DNA of 64,000 nt from a gamma proteobacterium SS-5 (GCA_009497875.2 CP032508.2:1116001-1180000), one strand, 5' to 3'. Positions 51,963 to 62,027 are shown, counted from the first letter of the stretch. Numbers and translations are program-made. Notes: generated from the sequence alone by a model not told the origin.

Positions 51963-52434
51963 ATCCGACCACCACTACAGTGTTGATGGCTTTGTCACGG
52001 TGGACGAGATCATTAACCATGCTCGTCAGTTACTGGTTCAAAGTCTGCGGCTTCCTGGTGAGGCATTCACCGATCCAGACAAGGTACGTCAGTTCCTGGA
52101 GTTGCAGCTAGTCCATCAGGAGCGAGAGGTATTCGCTTGCCTGTTTCTCGATAACCGTAACCGCTTGATTGAGTACCGGGAGTTGTTCTTCGGCACCATT
52201 GATGGAGCCAGCGTCCACCCGAGAGAAGTGGTCAAGGTGGCTCTGCAACTCAATGCCGCTGCAGTCATCTTGGCCCACAACCATCCCAGTGGTGTGGCTG
52301 AACCCAGTGGTGCTGACCGTCAGATCACGCAACGCATCAAGAATGCCCTGGCTTTGATTGATGTCCGTACCCTGGATCATTTCATAGTGGGGCATGGCGA
52401 CCTGTACAGCTTTGCTGAATATGGCTTGCTCTAA
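51949..52434 (+). CDS. RadC-family (JAB/MPN) protein
   Basis: A 161-residue protein with the JAMM metal motif: E near residue 40, and [20 protein letters not shown] (H-x-H-P-S-G-x8-D). The domain also shows [40 protein letters not shown] and [19 protein letters not shown]. It lacks the N-terminal HhH part of chromosomal RadC and is the short form common on plasmids and islands. It is followed by ardC. Confidence 0.92.
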   Translation: MFIRESDHHYSVDGFVTVDEIINHARQLLVQSLRLPGEAFTDPDKVRQFLELQLVHQEREVFACLFLDNRNRLIEYRELFFGTIDGASVHPREVVKVALQLNAAAVILAHNHPSGVAEPSGADRQITQRIKNALALIDVRTLDHFIVGHGDLYSFAEYGLL

Positions 52435-52511
52435 CAACCAGCCTCCACCTTCACCCATCGGCTATCGATCTTGATAAACCGTTAATTTCTATTTCATTTC
52501 AACCGTGACAG

Positions 52512-52536
52512 AACCGGGCATTGCTCGGTTTTGTCG
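52512..52536 (+). terminator. Hairpin between radC and ardC
   Basis: AACCGGGC-ATT-GCTCGGTT with one mismatch, followed by TTGTCGTTTC. It is a weak terminator or attenuator 16 bp before the ardC start. Confidence 0.4.
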
Positions 52537-52552
52537 TTTCTGGAGAACCAAG

Positions 52553-53407
52553 ATGAACAGCACAGACATTTACCAGAAGATCACCGCTCAAATCCTTGCC
52601 CTGATGGAGCAGCAGGGTACCGATTGGACTCGACCCTGGACAGGCACTGGAGCACCCTTTAATTGCCTAACAGGGGATACCTACCGAGGGATCAATACCC
52701 TACTGCTTGGCCTAAAGGCACATCAGAAGGGCTACAGCTACCCACAATGGGCAACCTTCAAGCAGTGGCGCATGAAAGGTGGCTCGGTTAAGAAAGGAGA
52801 GCAAGGCACTCTTTGCGTCTTCTTCAAACGTACCCTGATCGACAAGGACGGTGAACTGAAGCCTATCCCGGTACTCAACCACTTCTATCTGTTCAATGTG
52901 GATCAGGTAGAAGGGGTAGAAGCTGCTCCAGCTATACCCCTGGCTCAGAAAGAGCGTAATGCTCAGGTGGATACCTTCATTCAATCCACAGGAGCCATAA
53001 TCCACGAAAAGGGGCATAGAGCCTTCTATTCACCGGAAACAGACATGATCTGGATACCAGACCTTGGTGCTTTCACCAATCAGGAGTACTTCTACAGTAC
53101 CCTCCTGCATGAGCTAGCCCATTGGACAGGTCATAAAAGCCGGTTGGATCGTAGAGAAGGTATGCGGTCCCGCTTTGGTGATGAAGCCTATGCGATGGAG
53201 GAGTTGGTAGCAGAACTGGCTTCAGCCTTTCTCGGCATCCAGCTTCAGGTGTCCCATGAACCCAGGGAAGACCATGCCAAGTACCTGAACAATTGGCTCC
53301 AGGTGCTGAACAAGGACATGAGAGCCTTTAGCTCTGCGGCTTCTAAGGCTCAGGCAGTAGCGGATTATTTGCTGGGTTTCCAGCAGCTTGAATCCATAGC
53401 GGCCTGA
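52553..53407 (+). CDS. ArdC-like antirestriction protein
   Basis: A 284-residue protein with an N-terminal ssDNA-binding ArdC domain (ITAQILALMEQQGTDWTRPW, GDTYRGINTLLLGL, WATFKQWRMKGGSVKKGEQG). A C-terminal zinc-metallopeptidase-like domain carries LLHELAHWTGHKSRLDR (HExxH) and YAMEELVAELASAFLG. ArdC proteins protect incoming single-stranded DNA from host nucleases and restriction. The start at MNSTDIYQ follows TGGAGAACC. It supports entry of the element by conjugation or uptake of ssDNA. Confidence 0.92.
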   Translation: MNSTDIYQKITAQILALMEQQGTDWTRPWTGTGAPFNCLTGDTYRGINTLLLGLKAHQKGYSYPQWATFKQWRMKGGSVKKGEQGTLCVFFKRTLIDKDGELKPIPVLNHFYLFNVDQVEGVEAAPAIPLAQKERNAQVDTFIQSTGAIIHEKGHRAFYSPETDMIWIPDLGAFTNQEYFYSTLLHELAHWTGHKSRLDRREGMRSRFGDEAYAMEELVAELASAFLGIQLQVSHEPREDHAKYLNNWLQVLNKDMRAFSSAASKAQAVADYLLGFQQLESIAA

Positions 53408-53420
53408 TCCAACCCCATCT

Positions 53421-53452
53421 GCCCATCTCTTCGGAGGTGGGCATTCTTTTTT
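53421..53452 (+). terminator. Rho-independent terminator of ardC
   Basis: GCCCATCTC-TTCG-GAGGTGGGC (one G-T pair, UUCG-type tetraloop) followed by ATTCTTTTTT. Confidence 0.85.
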
Positions 53453-53804
53453 CAATTAATTTAAGCCACTATATTTATTGATGTTTACTGCAAATTGTTG
53501 AACCATGTTGGCAGAAACACTAGCGACATATTGGCTTAAGTTGTCGAACCAATACAGATTCTGGTCGCCAAACACCATCAATAGACCCATCTGTGGCGAT
53601 TTAGCAGGTGATCTTCACCTAGATTAGCTCAGGTACTGGTTTAAGCACCTAGCTTGATCCAGTGTATTTAAATCCCTTTTTCTGGTGGTCAATCTGCTGC
53701 AAAAGCGTCTGAAAAAAATTTAACTGATTGAACATCAATACTTTTATTAATGTTTATGCGAATTTGGTTTAGAATATCGCCATTAACCACTAATAGTACC
53801 ACTA
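53453..53804. other. Gap between ardC and the IHF-like gene
   Basis: About 350 bp, AT-rich, with no gene and no strong structure. The last 100 bp (TTGAACATC..ATGCGAATTTGG) probably hold the promoter of the IHF-like gene, but no site can be called with confidence. Confidence 0.4.
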
Positions 53805-54089
53805 ATGACTAGATCAGAACTAATCCAGAAGATCTTTGAAGGACAGAAGCAACTCCCCTACTCTGATGTTGCAGCTGCTATCAAAACCATGATTGAACAC
53901 ATGGTTCAGGAACTGGTAGCAGGAAATCGAATTGAAATCAGAGGTTTTGGTTCGTTCTGTCTTCACTACAGAGCACCAAGATTAGCCAGAAATCCAAAAA
54001 CTGGCGAGACTGCAGCTATGCCAGCAAAGTATTCTCCGCATTTCAAGCCTGGAAAAGAACTCCGAGAGAGGGTGAATTCCATCACTTGA
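53805..54089 (+). CDS. IHF/HU-family DNA-bending protein
   Basis: A 94-residue protein: [60 protein letters not shown] and [20 protein letters not shown]. This is closest to the IHF beta type by the RGFGSF and ARNPKTGE parts. Bending proteins assist tyrosine integrases at attachment sites, and this gene lies 130 bp from attR. Confidence 0.93.
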   Translation: MTRSELIQKIFEGQKQLPYSDVAAAIKTMIEHMVQELVAGNRIEIRGFGSFCLHYRAPRLARNPKTGETAAMPAKYSPHFKPGKELRERVNSIT

Positions 54090-54106
54090 AGTACCAGGCA
54101 AAGAAA

Positions 54107-54165
54107 AACCGTCAATCCAGAGCCTACGATTCAAGCAACATTGATTGACGGTTTATTTGACGGTT
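54107..54165 (+). promoter_or_regulatory. Right-end arm-like repeats
   Basis: An inverted AACCGTCAA (54107), TCCAGAGCCTAC (54116) and two direct TTGACGGTT (54145, 54157). The pair spacing of 12 bp is identical to that at the left end (39171, 39183). The inverted word also makes a possible hairpin with the direct ones. Confidence 0.6.
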
Positions 54166-54221
54166 TGACATGCTTTATCTTCTGAAATTTTCAAGATAAA
54201 ACAATTGATTATGCCTAGTTA

Positions 54222-54236
54222 GTGGCGGAGGGTCAG
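54222..54236. other. Right attachment site (attR core) in tRNA-Ser
   Basis: GTGGCGGAGGGTCAG covers the CCA end, discriminator and 3' acceptor strand of the tRNA and matches attL exactly. Integration therefore leaves an intact tRNA here. Confidence 0.85.
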
Positions 54237-54312
54237 GGATTCGAACCCTGGAATGGGATTAACCATTGCCGGTTTTCAAGACCGGTGCATTCAACCGCTC
54301 TGCCAACCCTCC
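54223..54312 (-). tRNA. tRNA-Ser (anticodon UGA)
   Basis: A 90-nt gene. The acceptor GGAGGGT pairs with ACCCTCC, followed by G and an encoded CCA. The D arm (GGCAGAGCGG), anticodon arm CCGGTCTTGAAAACCGG with TGA at the anticodon, long variable arm and T arm GGGTTCGAATCCC are all present. The long variable arm identifies serine class II. Confidence 0.95.
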
Positions 54313-54501
54313 GTAAGGCCTGTCTGTGGTGTTGCAGTCAAGCCCGGTAGGATACTGAAATGCGGTGCTGTTTGCCAGCCTTGGTTGCGGGGCACGGCCC
54401 GTCGGCTGCGCGGGGTGCTATTGAACTTTAGCAAGGGACTTGTATCCTACCTCAGGAATCACCACTTAAGACCCTAACCAACCTTTGGAGACGCAAGACC
54501 T

Positions 54502-55173
54502 ATGAACCGCTACGACATTCCCATGGAGCGATCTGAATCCTCCGTTCTGTCCACCAACAAGATGATCAAGAACACCTACATGCTGCTCTCGGCAACCCTG
54601 GTGTTCAGCGCCATCATGGCGGCCGTTTCAGTGGTTATGCAGATGCCTAGCTGGACCTACCTGGCCTCGGTCATAGGTGCCATGGTGCTGGGTATCTTCG
54701 TGCTGCCACGGGCGGCCCAGTCCAGTTCCGGCCTGGGGGTGATCTTCCTCATCACCGGCCTGATGGGCTTTGGCCTGGGGGCGGTGATCAGTCAGTATCT
54801 GGCCCTGCCCAATGGCCCGCAGATCGTTGCCACGGCCTTCGGTGGTACCGGCATCATCTTTCTTGGCCTGTCCGGCTATGCCCTGACCAGTAAGCGTGAT
54901 TTCAGCTTCATGGGCGGCTTTCTGTTCGCCGGTATGTTGGTGGTGGTGGTTGCCGCCCTGGCCAATATCTTCCTGGAGATGTCGGCCCTGAGCCTGGCCA
55001 TTTCCGGCGTGGTGATCATGCTCATGAGCGGCTTTATCCTGTTCGACACCAGCCGCATGGTCAACGGTGGCGAGACCAACTACATCTTCGCTACCTACGG
55101 CCTTTACCTGGCCATCTTCAATATATTCATCAGCCTGCTGCAGATACTTGGCGTGATGGGCGGGGATGACTGA
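54502..55173 (+). CDS. Bax inhibitor-1 / YccA family membrane protein
   Basis: A 223-residue protein with seven membrane helices. The N-terminus has KMIKNTYMLLSATLVFSAIM, the middle GFGLGAVISQYLAL, and the end FDTSRMVNGGETNYIFATYG then YLAIFNIFISLLQILG, as in YccA/YbhL. E. coli YccA interacts with the FtsH protease. Closed by a strong terminator. Confidence 0.92.
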   Translation: MNRYDIPMERSESSVLSTNKMIKNTYMLLSATLVFSAIMAAVSVVMQMPSWTYLASVIGAMVLGIFVLPRAAQSSSGLGVIFLITGLMGFGLGAVISQYLALPNGPQIVATAFGGTGIIFLGLSGYALTSKRDFSFMGGFLFAGMLVVVVAALANIFLEMSALSLAISGVVIMLMSGFILFDTSRMVNGGETNYIFATYGLYLAIFNIFISLLQILGVMGGDD

Positions 55174-55193
55174 GTACGGCGGATAGCACCTGT

Positions 55194-55220
55194 AACCCCG
55201 GCATTTGCCGGGGTTTTTGT
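55194..55220 (+). terminator. Rho-independent terminator of the yccA-like gene
   Basis: AACCCCGGC-ATTT-GCCGGGGTT followed by a T-run. Confidence 0.9.
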
Positions 55221-55236
55221 TTGATGGGGGTAGAGC

Positions 55237-55419
55237 ATGGATCTGTGGATGAAGATTGCCTGGGCGGCGGCCCTGGTCATGATGCTTTGGGTGCTCTATC
55301 CCCGTGCCAAGGAGTGGCTGGAGCATGGCCCCAAGGCGGAGAGCGGTGACTGGCAGGCGGTGCTGGTTCCCATCGGCCTGGTGATTGGCTTTGTCGTGCT
55401 CTTGGTGCTGATGGTTTGA
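55237..55419 (+). CDS. Small two-helix membrane protein
   Basis: A 60-residue protein with membrane helices at about 3-20 and 42-59 joined by a charged loop (PRAKEWLEHGPKAESGDW). GGGGGTAGAG precedes the ATG. No family is recognised; similar short proteins are found in other gammaproteobacteria near this locus as far as pattern suggests. Ends at a shared terminator. Confidence 0.7.
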   Translation: MDLWMKIAWAAALVMMLWVLYPRAKEWLEHGPKAESGDWQAVLVPIGLVIGFVVLLVLMV

Positions 55420-55427
55420 TGGACAGA

Positions 55428-55452
55428 AAAAAGCCCCTTGCGGGGCTTTCTG
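55428..55452. terminator. Bidirectional terminator
   Basis: AAAGCCCC-TTGC-GGGGCTTT flanked by an A-run and a T-rich side. It serves the small membrane protein gene and the convergent RRM gene. Confidence 0.88.
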
Positions 55453-55463
55453 TGTTTTATATT

Positions 55464-55754
55464 TCAGCCGCGTCGGAAACCGCCGCCGCCGCCTCCTCTA
55501 GGGCTGTTTTCACGGGGACGCGCCTCGTTGACCCGCAAGGGCCTGCCCCCCATGTCGGCCCCGTTCATGGCCTCAATGGCCGACGCGCCCGCGCTGTTGT
55601 CGCTCATCTCGACAAAGCCGAAGCCCTTTGAACGGTTGGTGTCACGATCCATGATCACCTTGGCCGAGGCCACCTCTCCGTACCCACTGAACATCTCCTT
55701 CAATTCATCGTCCCGTACCGAGTACGGTAGATTTCCCACATAGATATTGATCAT
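55464..55754 (-). CDS. RRM-type RNA-binding protein
   Basis: A 96-residue RNA-recognition-motif protein. RNP2 is NIYVGNLPYS at residues 3-12 and RNP1 is SKGFGFVEM near 42-50; the tail is Arg/Gly-rich (PRENSPRGGGGGGFRRG). Bacterial RRM proteins like this are often cold- or stress-related. Confidence 0.93.
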   Translation of the reverse strand: MINIYVGNLPYSVRDDELKEMFSGYGEVASAKVIMDRDTNRSKGFGFVEMSDNSAGASAIEAMNGADMGGRPLRVNEARPRENSPRGGGGGGFRRG

Positions 55755-55988
55755 TGCTTAAGACCCCTGGCGTTTCCTACTGATCACGGCAAACCAACCC
55801 AACGCCACAAGGCCCTGCTACCGATGGCCGCCACTTATCGACCTGGGTTCATTATCCACGAAAGCATTGCGGGAACAATGCAATTTCGTTGCAGTCAATG
55901 AAATTTTTCAAGATTGTGCGTTTTTTGGCTGATTTGGGGTGTTTGGCAACTGTTTGAGTGAGCCATGGCCAATGCTTGGGCTGGGGAT

Positions 55989-57570
<1,582 letters not shown>

Positions 57571-57574
<4 letters not shown>

Positions 57575-57984
57575 AGCTGCCTCCCGAGTAAGAGACCGAG
57601 CCAGGCGGCCAGCAGGCACAGCAGGACGCTGAGCAGCACATTCAGCGCCGCCTTGAAATAGGCCGCCTGTTCGATCAGATTGTAGGTTTCCAGGGAAAAG
57701 GTGGAAAAGGTGGTAAAGGCCCCAAGCAGGCCAATCAGCAGGGCGGCGCGCAGCTCGGGGGCGGCGGCGAAGCGTTCGGTAAGCAGCACGAAGAGCAGGC
57801 CCATGAGCAGGGAGCCGAGCAGGTTCACCGCCAGGGTGCCGTAGGGGAAGCCACGGCCGAGCAGTTGATAGACGCCGTTGGACACCCAGAAACGCAACAG
57901 CGCGCCCAGGGCACCTCCGGCGGCAATGGCGAGGGTTTGCTGCAACCAGGGCCTCTTCTCGATCGATCTGCCTTGGCTACTCAA
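57571..57984 (-). CDS. crcB: Fluoride exporter CrcB/Fluc
   Basis: A 137-residue fluoride channel with four helices. It carries GGALGALLRFWVSNG, the polar-track asparagine in YGTLAVNLLGSLLMGLL, the break-helix motif GLLGAFTTFSTFSLETYNL and a short closing helix. Its start overlaps the stop of the large FecR-TPR gene by 4 bp (ATGA). No fluoride riboswitch is seen just upstream, since that space is coding. Confidence 0.93.
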
Positions 57985-60900
57985 AAGCGCAGCGAGGCGC
58001 GGGCGAAGTAGTGCGGGTCCGGGTCCAGCCCGGCGGCCTCGTCGCTGAGGATGTTCTCCACGGAGAACTGTAGGTTGAGCATCTTCGCCGGGCTCTCCCA
58101 GCTGGCCTTGAGCGCCAGGTCCCAGCCCGCCGCCAAGTAATCTTGGTTGCGCTCGTCCTCGAAGCGTTCGCTACGGTAGGTGGCGCTGGCACCCAGCAGC
58201 CAGCGCTGCGGCAGGCTCCAGTGGCTGGACAGGCGCGCCTTGAACTCGGGCACGAAGGGGATCATGAAGCCGGCCAGGCGCCCGGTCTGTTCGGCATCGC
58301 TGTAGATCAGGTCCAGGGCGATGGACTGGCGTTCGTTGAGGATGGCGTTGAAGTTCAGCCCCAGGCTGCTGACCTTGCCAGCGGCGAAGCTGGGGGTTTC
58401 CTCGTAGGGATCGGGGGCGGCGAAGAAGTCATACTTGTTCTGCAGCTGTTGCAGGTCTTCCAGATTCAGATCCAGGGTATAGCTGGACTCGGCAAAGCTG
58501 AGATTATCGATCTCCTCGTGATCGGCATAGAGGCGCAGGAAGGCATTGGGCGACAGCTGGCGGTCATACTGGGCGCGCAGGCGCTGGTACTCGCCACCGG
58601 CGCTGACCAGGCGGTCATTGACGCTGATACCCAGGGTATCGACGGGGCTTAGGCTGTTGACGCTGGCCGGGCGACGCCATTGCTGGCCCACCAGGGTCAG
58701 GCTCTGCGCCTCGTCCATGCGGTAGCGCAAGCCCAGGCGGGGGTTGAGCTCATCCAGTTCCCGCTCCAGTTGGTTGGCAAACACCGTTGGTTGGCCATAG
58801 ATGCTGGCCAGATAAAAGCCGTCGTCCTGTTGCAACCGGGTGCGCTGCCAGAACAGATCGGCCTGCAGGCTCAGCCGGGGCGTGGGCTGCCCCAGCCAGG
58901 AGACATAGAGATCGCGGGATTCCAGGTGGCGCTCCTGCCCGATGAGCAAAAATTCGCTGGGGTAGAGCACCTGCAACAGGGTTGGCTTGTCTTGCTCTGA
59001 GTATTCATAGCCCCAGGTCAGGCTGTGACCCTCGCCCAGCTGGAAGCTGTGGCGCAACTGCCTGTCCTTCTGCTCCACCTCAGCGAGGTAGTACATGTCC
59101 CCCTGCAGCGGCGAGATGCTGAGATAGGCCGAGCCCAGCAGGTCACTGCTCTCCTTGCCCTTGCCCGCCTTCAGCCAGAGCTGGTTCTTTGGGCCAAACT
59201 GGTAGCTCAGACCCAGGGCCTGCTGGTCGTTCTCCACGCCCACCCGGCTGTCCTGAAATTCCGCCGAATCCACATCGGCATCGATCTGGGTGTGGGTCTT
59301 GAAGGCAAACAGGCCCAGGTATTCGGTCAGCTTGCTGCCCAGGCCCAGAGTGAGGTTGTCGCCATCGCCGGTGCTGGTACCGTCCACCGATTCGGCATCC
59401 GCCAGGGTGCCGCTGACAAAATAGGCCAGGGGCAGCGGATTGATCAGATAGCCGTTGAGGGCCAGCTCGCCGGAGTGATGACGCCAGTCGGTCTTCTGGT
59501 AGTTGTAGTCCAGGCGGCCATAGTGGCCCGGGGTGAGCACCAGGTGGCTGAAGCGGTTGGAGGCGCCGAATACCGTCGGATCGGTGAGAAAACCCTGGAA
59601 CAGCTCGCTGTTCTTGTTGAACAGGCCAATGTGGCGGTCGGCCATGAACAGGTGGCTGCCGGCCCAGAACGGCGAGTAGGACTGCACCGCCATCTGGTTG
59701 GCCCAGGTCTCCAGGCCGAAGTCCGCCAGGGCGCTGCCCAGGTTGGCGCTGCCCTTCTGATCATTGGCCAGCTGGTTGATGGATTTGAGGTTGGGCATCA
59801 GCGTCAGCGCCTTCTGCGCCGAGCGCACCGCCGGGACGTATTCCAGGGCATCGCCCTGCACCCGGCTGCGCATCAGATAGGGCAGCGGATCCTTGTCATC
59901 CTGCTGCGAGGCCTGCTCGAAGGCCTCCAGGGCACGGTCACGCTCACCCAGCTGGTAGAAGGCGACACCGGAGTAGAACCAGCCCCGGGCATAGTCCGGC
60001 TCGATGATACCGGCCTTGAGGAAGGACTCCAGCGCCTGCTTCGGCCGCCCCTGCTTGAGACGCAACATGCCCTGGCCGGTGAGGGCGATGAAGTCGTCCG
60101 GCTGGGTCTGCAGCAGCTCATCGAACAGGCGCTCGGCCTGGCGCAGATTGCCGGAGCGGGTCTCCAGGGTGCCCAGCTCCGCCTTGGGGCTGGTGAATTC
60201 CTCATCCAGGCCCACCGCATGGCGCAGCAGACGACGGGCGCGGCGGCTGTCCTCCAGCTCGGATTCGATTACCCCCAGCCCGAGCCAGCCGCGCGGGTTG
60301 TCCGGGTAGTGCTGGGCCACCTGGCCGTAGGCGGCGCGGGCCGGTTTCTCCTCACCCTCGAACAGGGCCAGCTCGCCCTGCAACAGCAGCAGCTCGGGGT
60401 GCAGGGGATGGACCTCCAGGGCCTTGGCCAGCAGGTCGCGCAGGGCCTCGCGCTGGTCCTTGAGCAGCAGGGCATGGCCGATGAGGGCGCTGGCAAAGGG
60501 GTCGCCCCGACCGCCAGCGGCCTGGGCGCGTAGCAGACCAATGGCCCGGTCCAGCTCACCCTGATAGATGGCGATGTCCGCCAGCAGGCGGGCCGCCGCC
60601 CGGTCACGCCGGGCCGACTGGCGCAGGCGCTGTAGCGCCAGGGCATAGTCTTGCTGTTCGATCAGCTGGATCAGGTTGGTCAGGCGCTGGCGCTCGGGTG
60701 CGCTCAGCCAGCGCCCCGGCTCGGGCCGCCAGGCGGTGACCCACTGCACCCGGTCGCGGGGGTTGGTCAGGTGAAACTTTACCGGTGCCTTGCCGCGCTC
60801 TACCCTGGCCGCCTCACCGGAGCCGACGCTGAGCTGGCCCTGCTCGCTGGCGATATCCACCAGGCCAGATAGCACCACCAGCTGGGTGTCGCCCTGGGCG

Positions 60901-61373
60901 TCCACATCCACCATCCAGACGGTGCCGCGAATGGACAGGGTGGCGGTGGGGGTTTCCATGCTCAGGGGCGGCATCTCGGCATCATTGCGCGCCGAGACCT
61001 GCTGCCCCGCCTTGGCCTTGACCGGCCGGGCATGGCTCCAGGCGCGGCCCTGGTGCAGCTTGACCTGGGTCTGGGTCCACTGCTCGGCATCGGCCACCGT
61101 CTTGATCTGCATCATGCTGTTCTGATTCAGCCGCAGCTGGCTGCGATCCGCCAGCAGCACCCCCATCTCACTAGCGGCAAAGGTCTTGACGTATCCCCCC
61201 GCCTGCACGGTCTGGTTGATCTTGGCCTTCTGCCAGCGTGCCTCGGGCTCTTTCTTTGCCCCCTTGCCGCTCAGGGTGACGATCTGCGCCTCACTGGCCG
61301 CAAACAGAGGCGGGCCCAGCCCGAGAAGGCCCAGCGCGAGCGCAACTAACAAAGTGACTTTCAACGAATTCAT
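57981..61373 (-). CDS. FecR-TPR-outer-membrane-barrel fusion protein
   Basis: A 1130-residue exported protein. A signal peptide (LKVTLLVALALGLLGLGPPLFA) leads to a FecR-type domain (ASEMGVLLADRSQLRLNQNS, PTATLSIRGTVWMVDVDAQG; about residues 30-175). About ten TPR repeats follow (for example LIGHALLLKDQREALRDLLA, YPDNPRGWLGLGVIESELED), to about residue 560. The last 500 residues are beta-rich with aromatic ends of strands and finish in FARASLRF, the usual signal of an outer-membrane barrel. The first credible start is the ATG at 61373 behind GGGGGGAAT. The barrel lacks a plug or TonB box that I can identify, so a TonB-dependent receptor is not claimed. Confidence 0.85.
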   Translation of the reverse strand: MNSLKVTLLVALALGLLGLGPPLFAASEAQIVTLSGKGAKKEPEARWQKAKINQTVQAGGYVKTFAASEMGVLLADRSQLRLNQNSMMQIKTVADAEQWTQTQVKLHQGRAWSHARPVKAKAGQQVSARNDAEMPPLSMETPTATLSIRGTVWMVDVDAQGDTQLVVLSGLVDIASEQGQLSVGSGEAARVERGKAPVKFHLTNPRDRVQWVTAWRPEPGRWLSAPERQRLTNLIQLIEQQDYALALQRLRQSARRDRAAARLLADIAIYQGELDRAIGLLRAQAAGGRGDPFASALIGHALLLKDQREALRDLLAKALEVHPLHPELLLLQGELALFEGEEKPARAAYGQVAQHYPDNPRGWLGLGVIESELEDSRRARRLLRHAVGLDEEFTSPKAELGTLETRSGNLRQAERLFDELLQTQPDDFIALTGQGMLRLKQGRPKQALESFLKAGIIEPDYARGWFYSGVAFYQLGERDRALEAFEQASQQDDKDPLPYLMRSRVQGDALEYVPAVRSAQKALTLMPNLKSINQLANDQKGSANLGSALADFGLETWANQMAVQSYSPFWAGSHLFMADRHIGLFNKNSELFQGFLTDPTVFGASNRFSHLVLTPGHYGRLDYNYQKTDWRHHSGELALNGYLINPLPLAYFVSGTLADAESVDGTSTGDGDNLTLGLGSKLTEYLGLFAFKTHTQIDADVDSAEFQDSRVGVENDQQALGLSYQFGPKNQLWLKAGKGKESSDLLGSAYLSISPLQGDMYYLAEVEQKDRQLRHSFQLGEGHSLTWGYEYSEQDKPTLLQVLYPSEFLLIGQERHLESRDLYVSWLGQPTPRLSLQADLFWQRTRLQQDDGFYLASIYGQPTVFANQLERELDELNPRLGLRYRMDEAQSLTLVGQQWRRPASVNSLSPVDTLGISVNDRLVSAGGEYQRLRAQYDRQLSPNAFLRLYADHEEIDNLSFAESSYTLDLNLEDLQQLQNKYDFFAAPDPYEETPSFAAGKVSSLGLNFNAILNERQSIALDLIYSDAEQTGRLAGFMIPFVPEFKARLSSHWSLPQRWLLGASATYRSERFEDERNQDYLAAGWDLALKASWESPAKMLNLQFSVENILSDEAAGLDPDPHYFARASLRF

Positions 61374-61500
61374 TGGTATTCCCCCCTGCCTCGGAACATT
61401 GCACACAACCTGCGGGGCAATGTCTAGCACAAATCCAACTATTTCATGGCGCAGCGGGCAAGGGACGGCTTGAATTGACGTCCTTGGGTTTTCAACTCGG

Positions 61501-61537
61501 CGTTCTCCGCACTCCTTTGCGTCCTCTGCGTCCCTCT
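61501..61537. repeat. CTCTGCGT dispersed repeat
   Basis: CTTTGCGTCCTCTGCGTCCC matches one arm of the inverted repeat at 7790-7879. It lies between the FecR gene and the S24-like gene. Confidence 0.6.
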
Positions 61538-61640
61538 TGAGTTCTGTCATTTCCGGCGCAGTAGAGATATCCCAAATTCGACAGCCCCCTTGGGGCTGGG
61601 TAAGATCGGCCGCTTTGAAGCCATAGCCAGGCCCAAAACC

Positions 61641-62015
61641 ATGACAGAAGTCGAAGAGATCCTGAAAGACAGCCAATGCAGCCTGAGTGAAAACTATGCC
61701 GCCCAGGTGCTGGGTGACAGCATGGAGCCTGAGTTTCCCGATCAATGCGTGGTCATCATCCACCCCACCGATCGGGCCTACAACGGGGCCTACATCTTTG
61801 CCGAGGTGGAGGGCGTGCGCTGGTTTCGCCAATACCAGCGCGATGCCGAGGGCGAGCGCCTAGTGGCCCTCAACGACCTCTATCCGGAGATCTATCTGGA
61901 TGATCTGCAATGGCAGGTGCTCGGCGTGGTGGTGCAGCGCAATATCCGGCGCAAGGTCAAACACTACCACCCCAGCAGCACAGACCAAGGCCTCGCCGTA
62001 CCCCTGAACCTGTAG
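61641..62015 (+). CDS. S24/LexA-like protein without DNA-binding domain
   Basis: A 124-residue protein with a single S24 fold. AAQVLGDSMEPEFPDQCVVI holds the Gly-Asp-Ser-Met site, and GAYIFAEVEGVRWFRQYQRD is where active relatives carry the catalytic lysine (V-K-R-L). Here that lysine is replaced (WFRQY), so self-cleavage is doubtful. No helix-turn-helix is present. The ATG at 61641 gives the usual family length; an extension to 61590 is unsupported. Confidence 0.7.
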   Translation: MTEVEEILKDSQCSLSENYAAQVLGDSMEPEFPDQCVVIIHPTDRAYNGAYIFAEVEGVRWFRQYQRDAEGERLVALNDLYPEIYLDDLQWQVLGVVVQRNIRRKVKHYHPSSTDQGLAVPLNL

Positions 62016-62027
62016 TGGCCCTTGGCT

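Larger units (their letters stand above)
39041..54236. mobile_element. Integrative element of about 15.2 kb in tRNA-Ser(UGA)
   Basis: A 15-bp direct repeat (GTGGCGGAGGGTCAG) bounds the stretch. The right copy is the 3' end of tRNA-Ser plus its CCA; the left copy is an orphan beside a P4-type integrase gene. Base composition falls to about 38-40 percent GC over most of it, against about 62 percent outside. Cargo includes replication-type proteins (AAA ATPase, SF2-like ATPase, SSB), an AlpA-like regulator, antirestriction ArdC, RadC, an IHF-like protein, a secreted nuclease and several small exported proteins. No relaxase, type IV secretion, capsid or terminase gene is recognised. It may be a satellite, a mobilisable element or a decayed ICE. 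Confidence 0.85.

Noticed and set aside
39041-54236. Complete conjugative element or prophage
   Set aside because: No relaxase, coupling protein, VirB-type proteins, capsid, portal, terminase or lysis genes could be recognised in any frame.
57981-61832. Longer 1283-codon version of the FecR-TPR protein
   Set aside because: The extra 153 residues run through intergenic repeats and antisense of the S24-like gene; the signal peptide starts at 61373.
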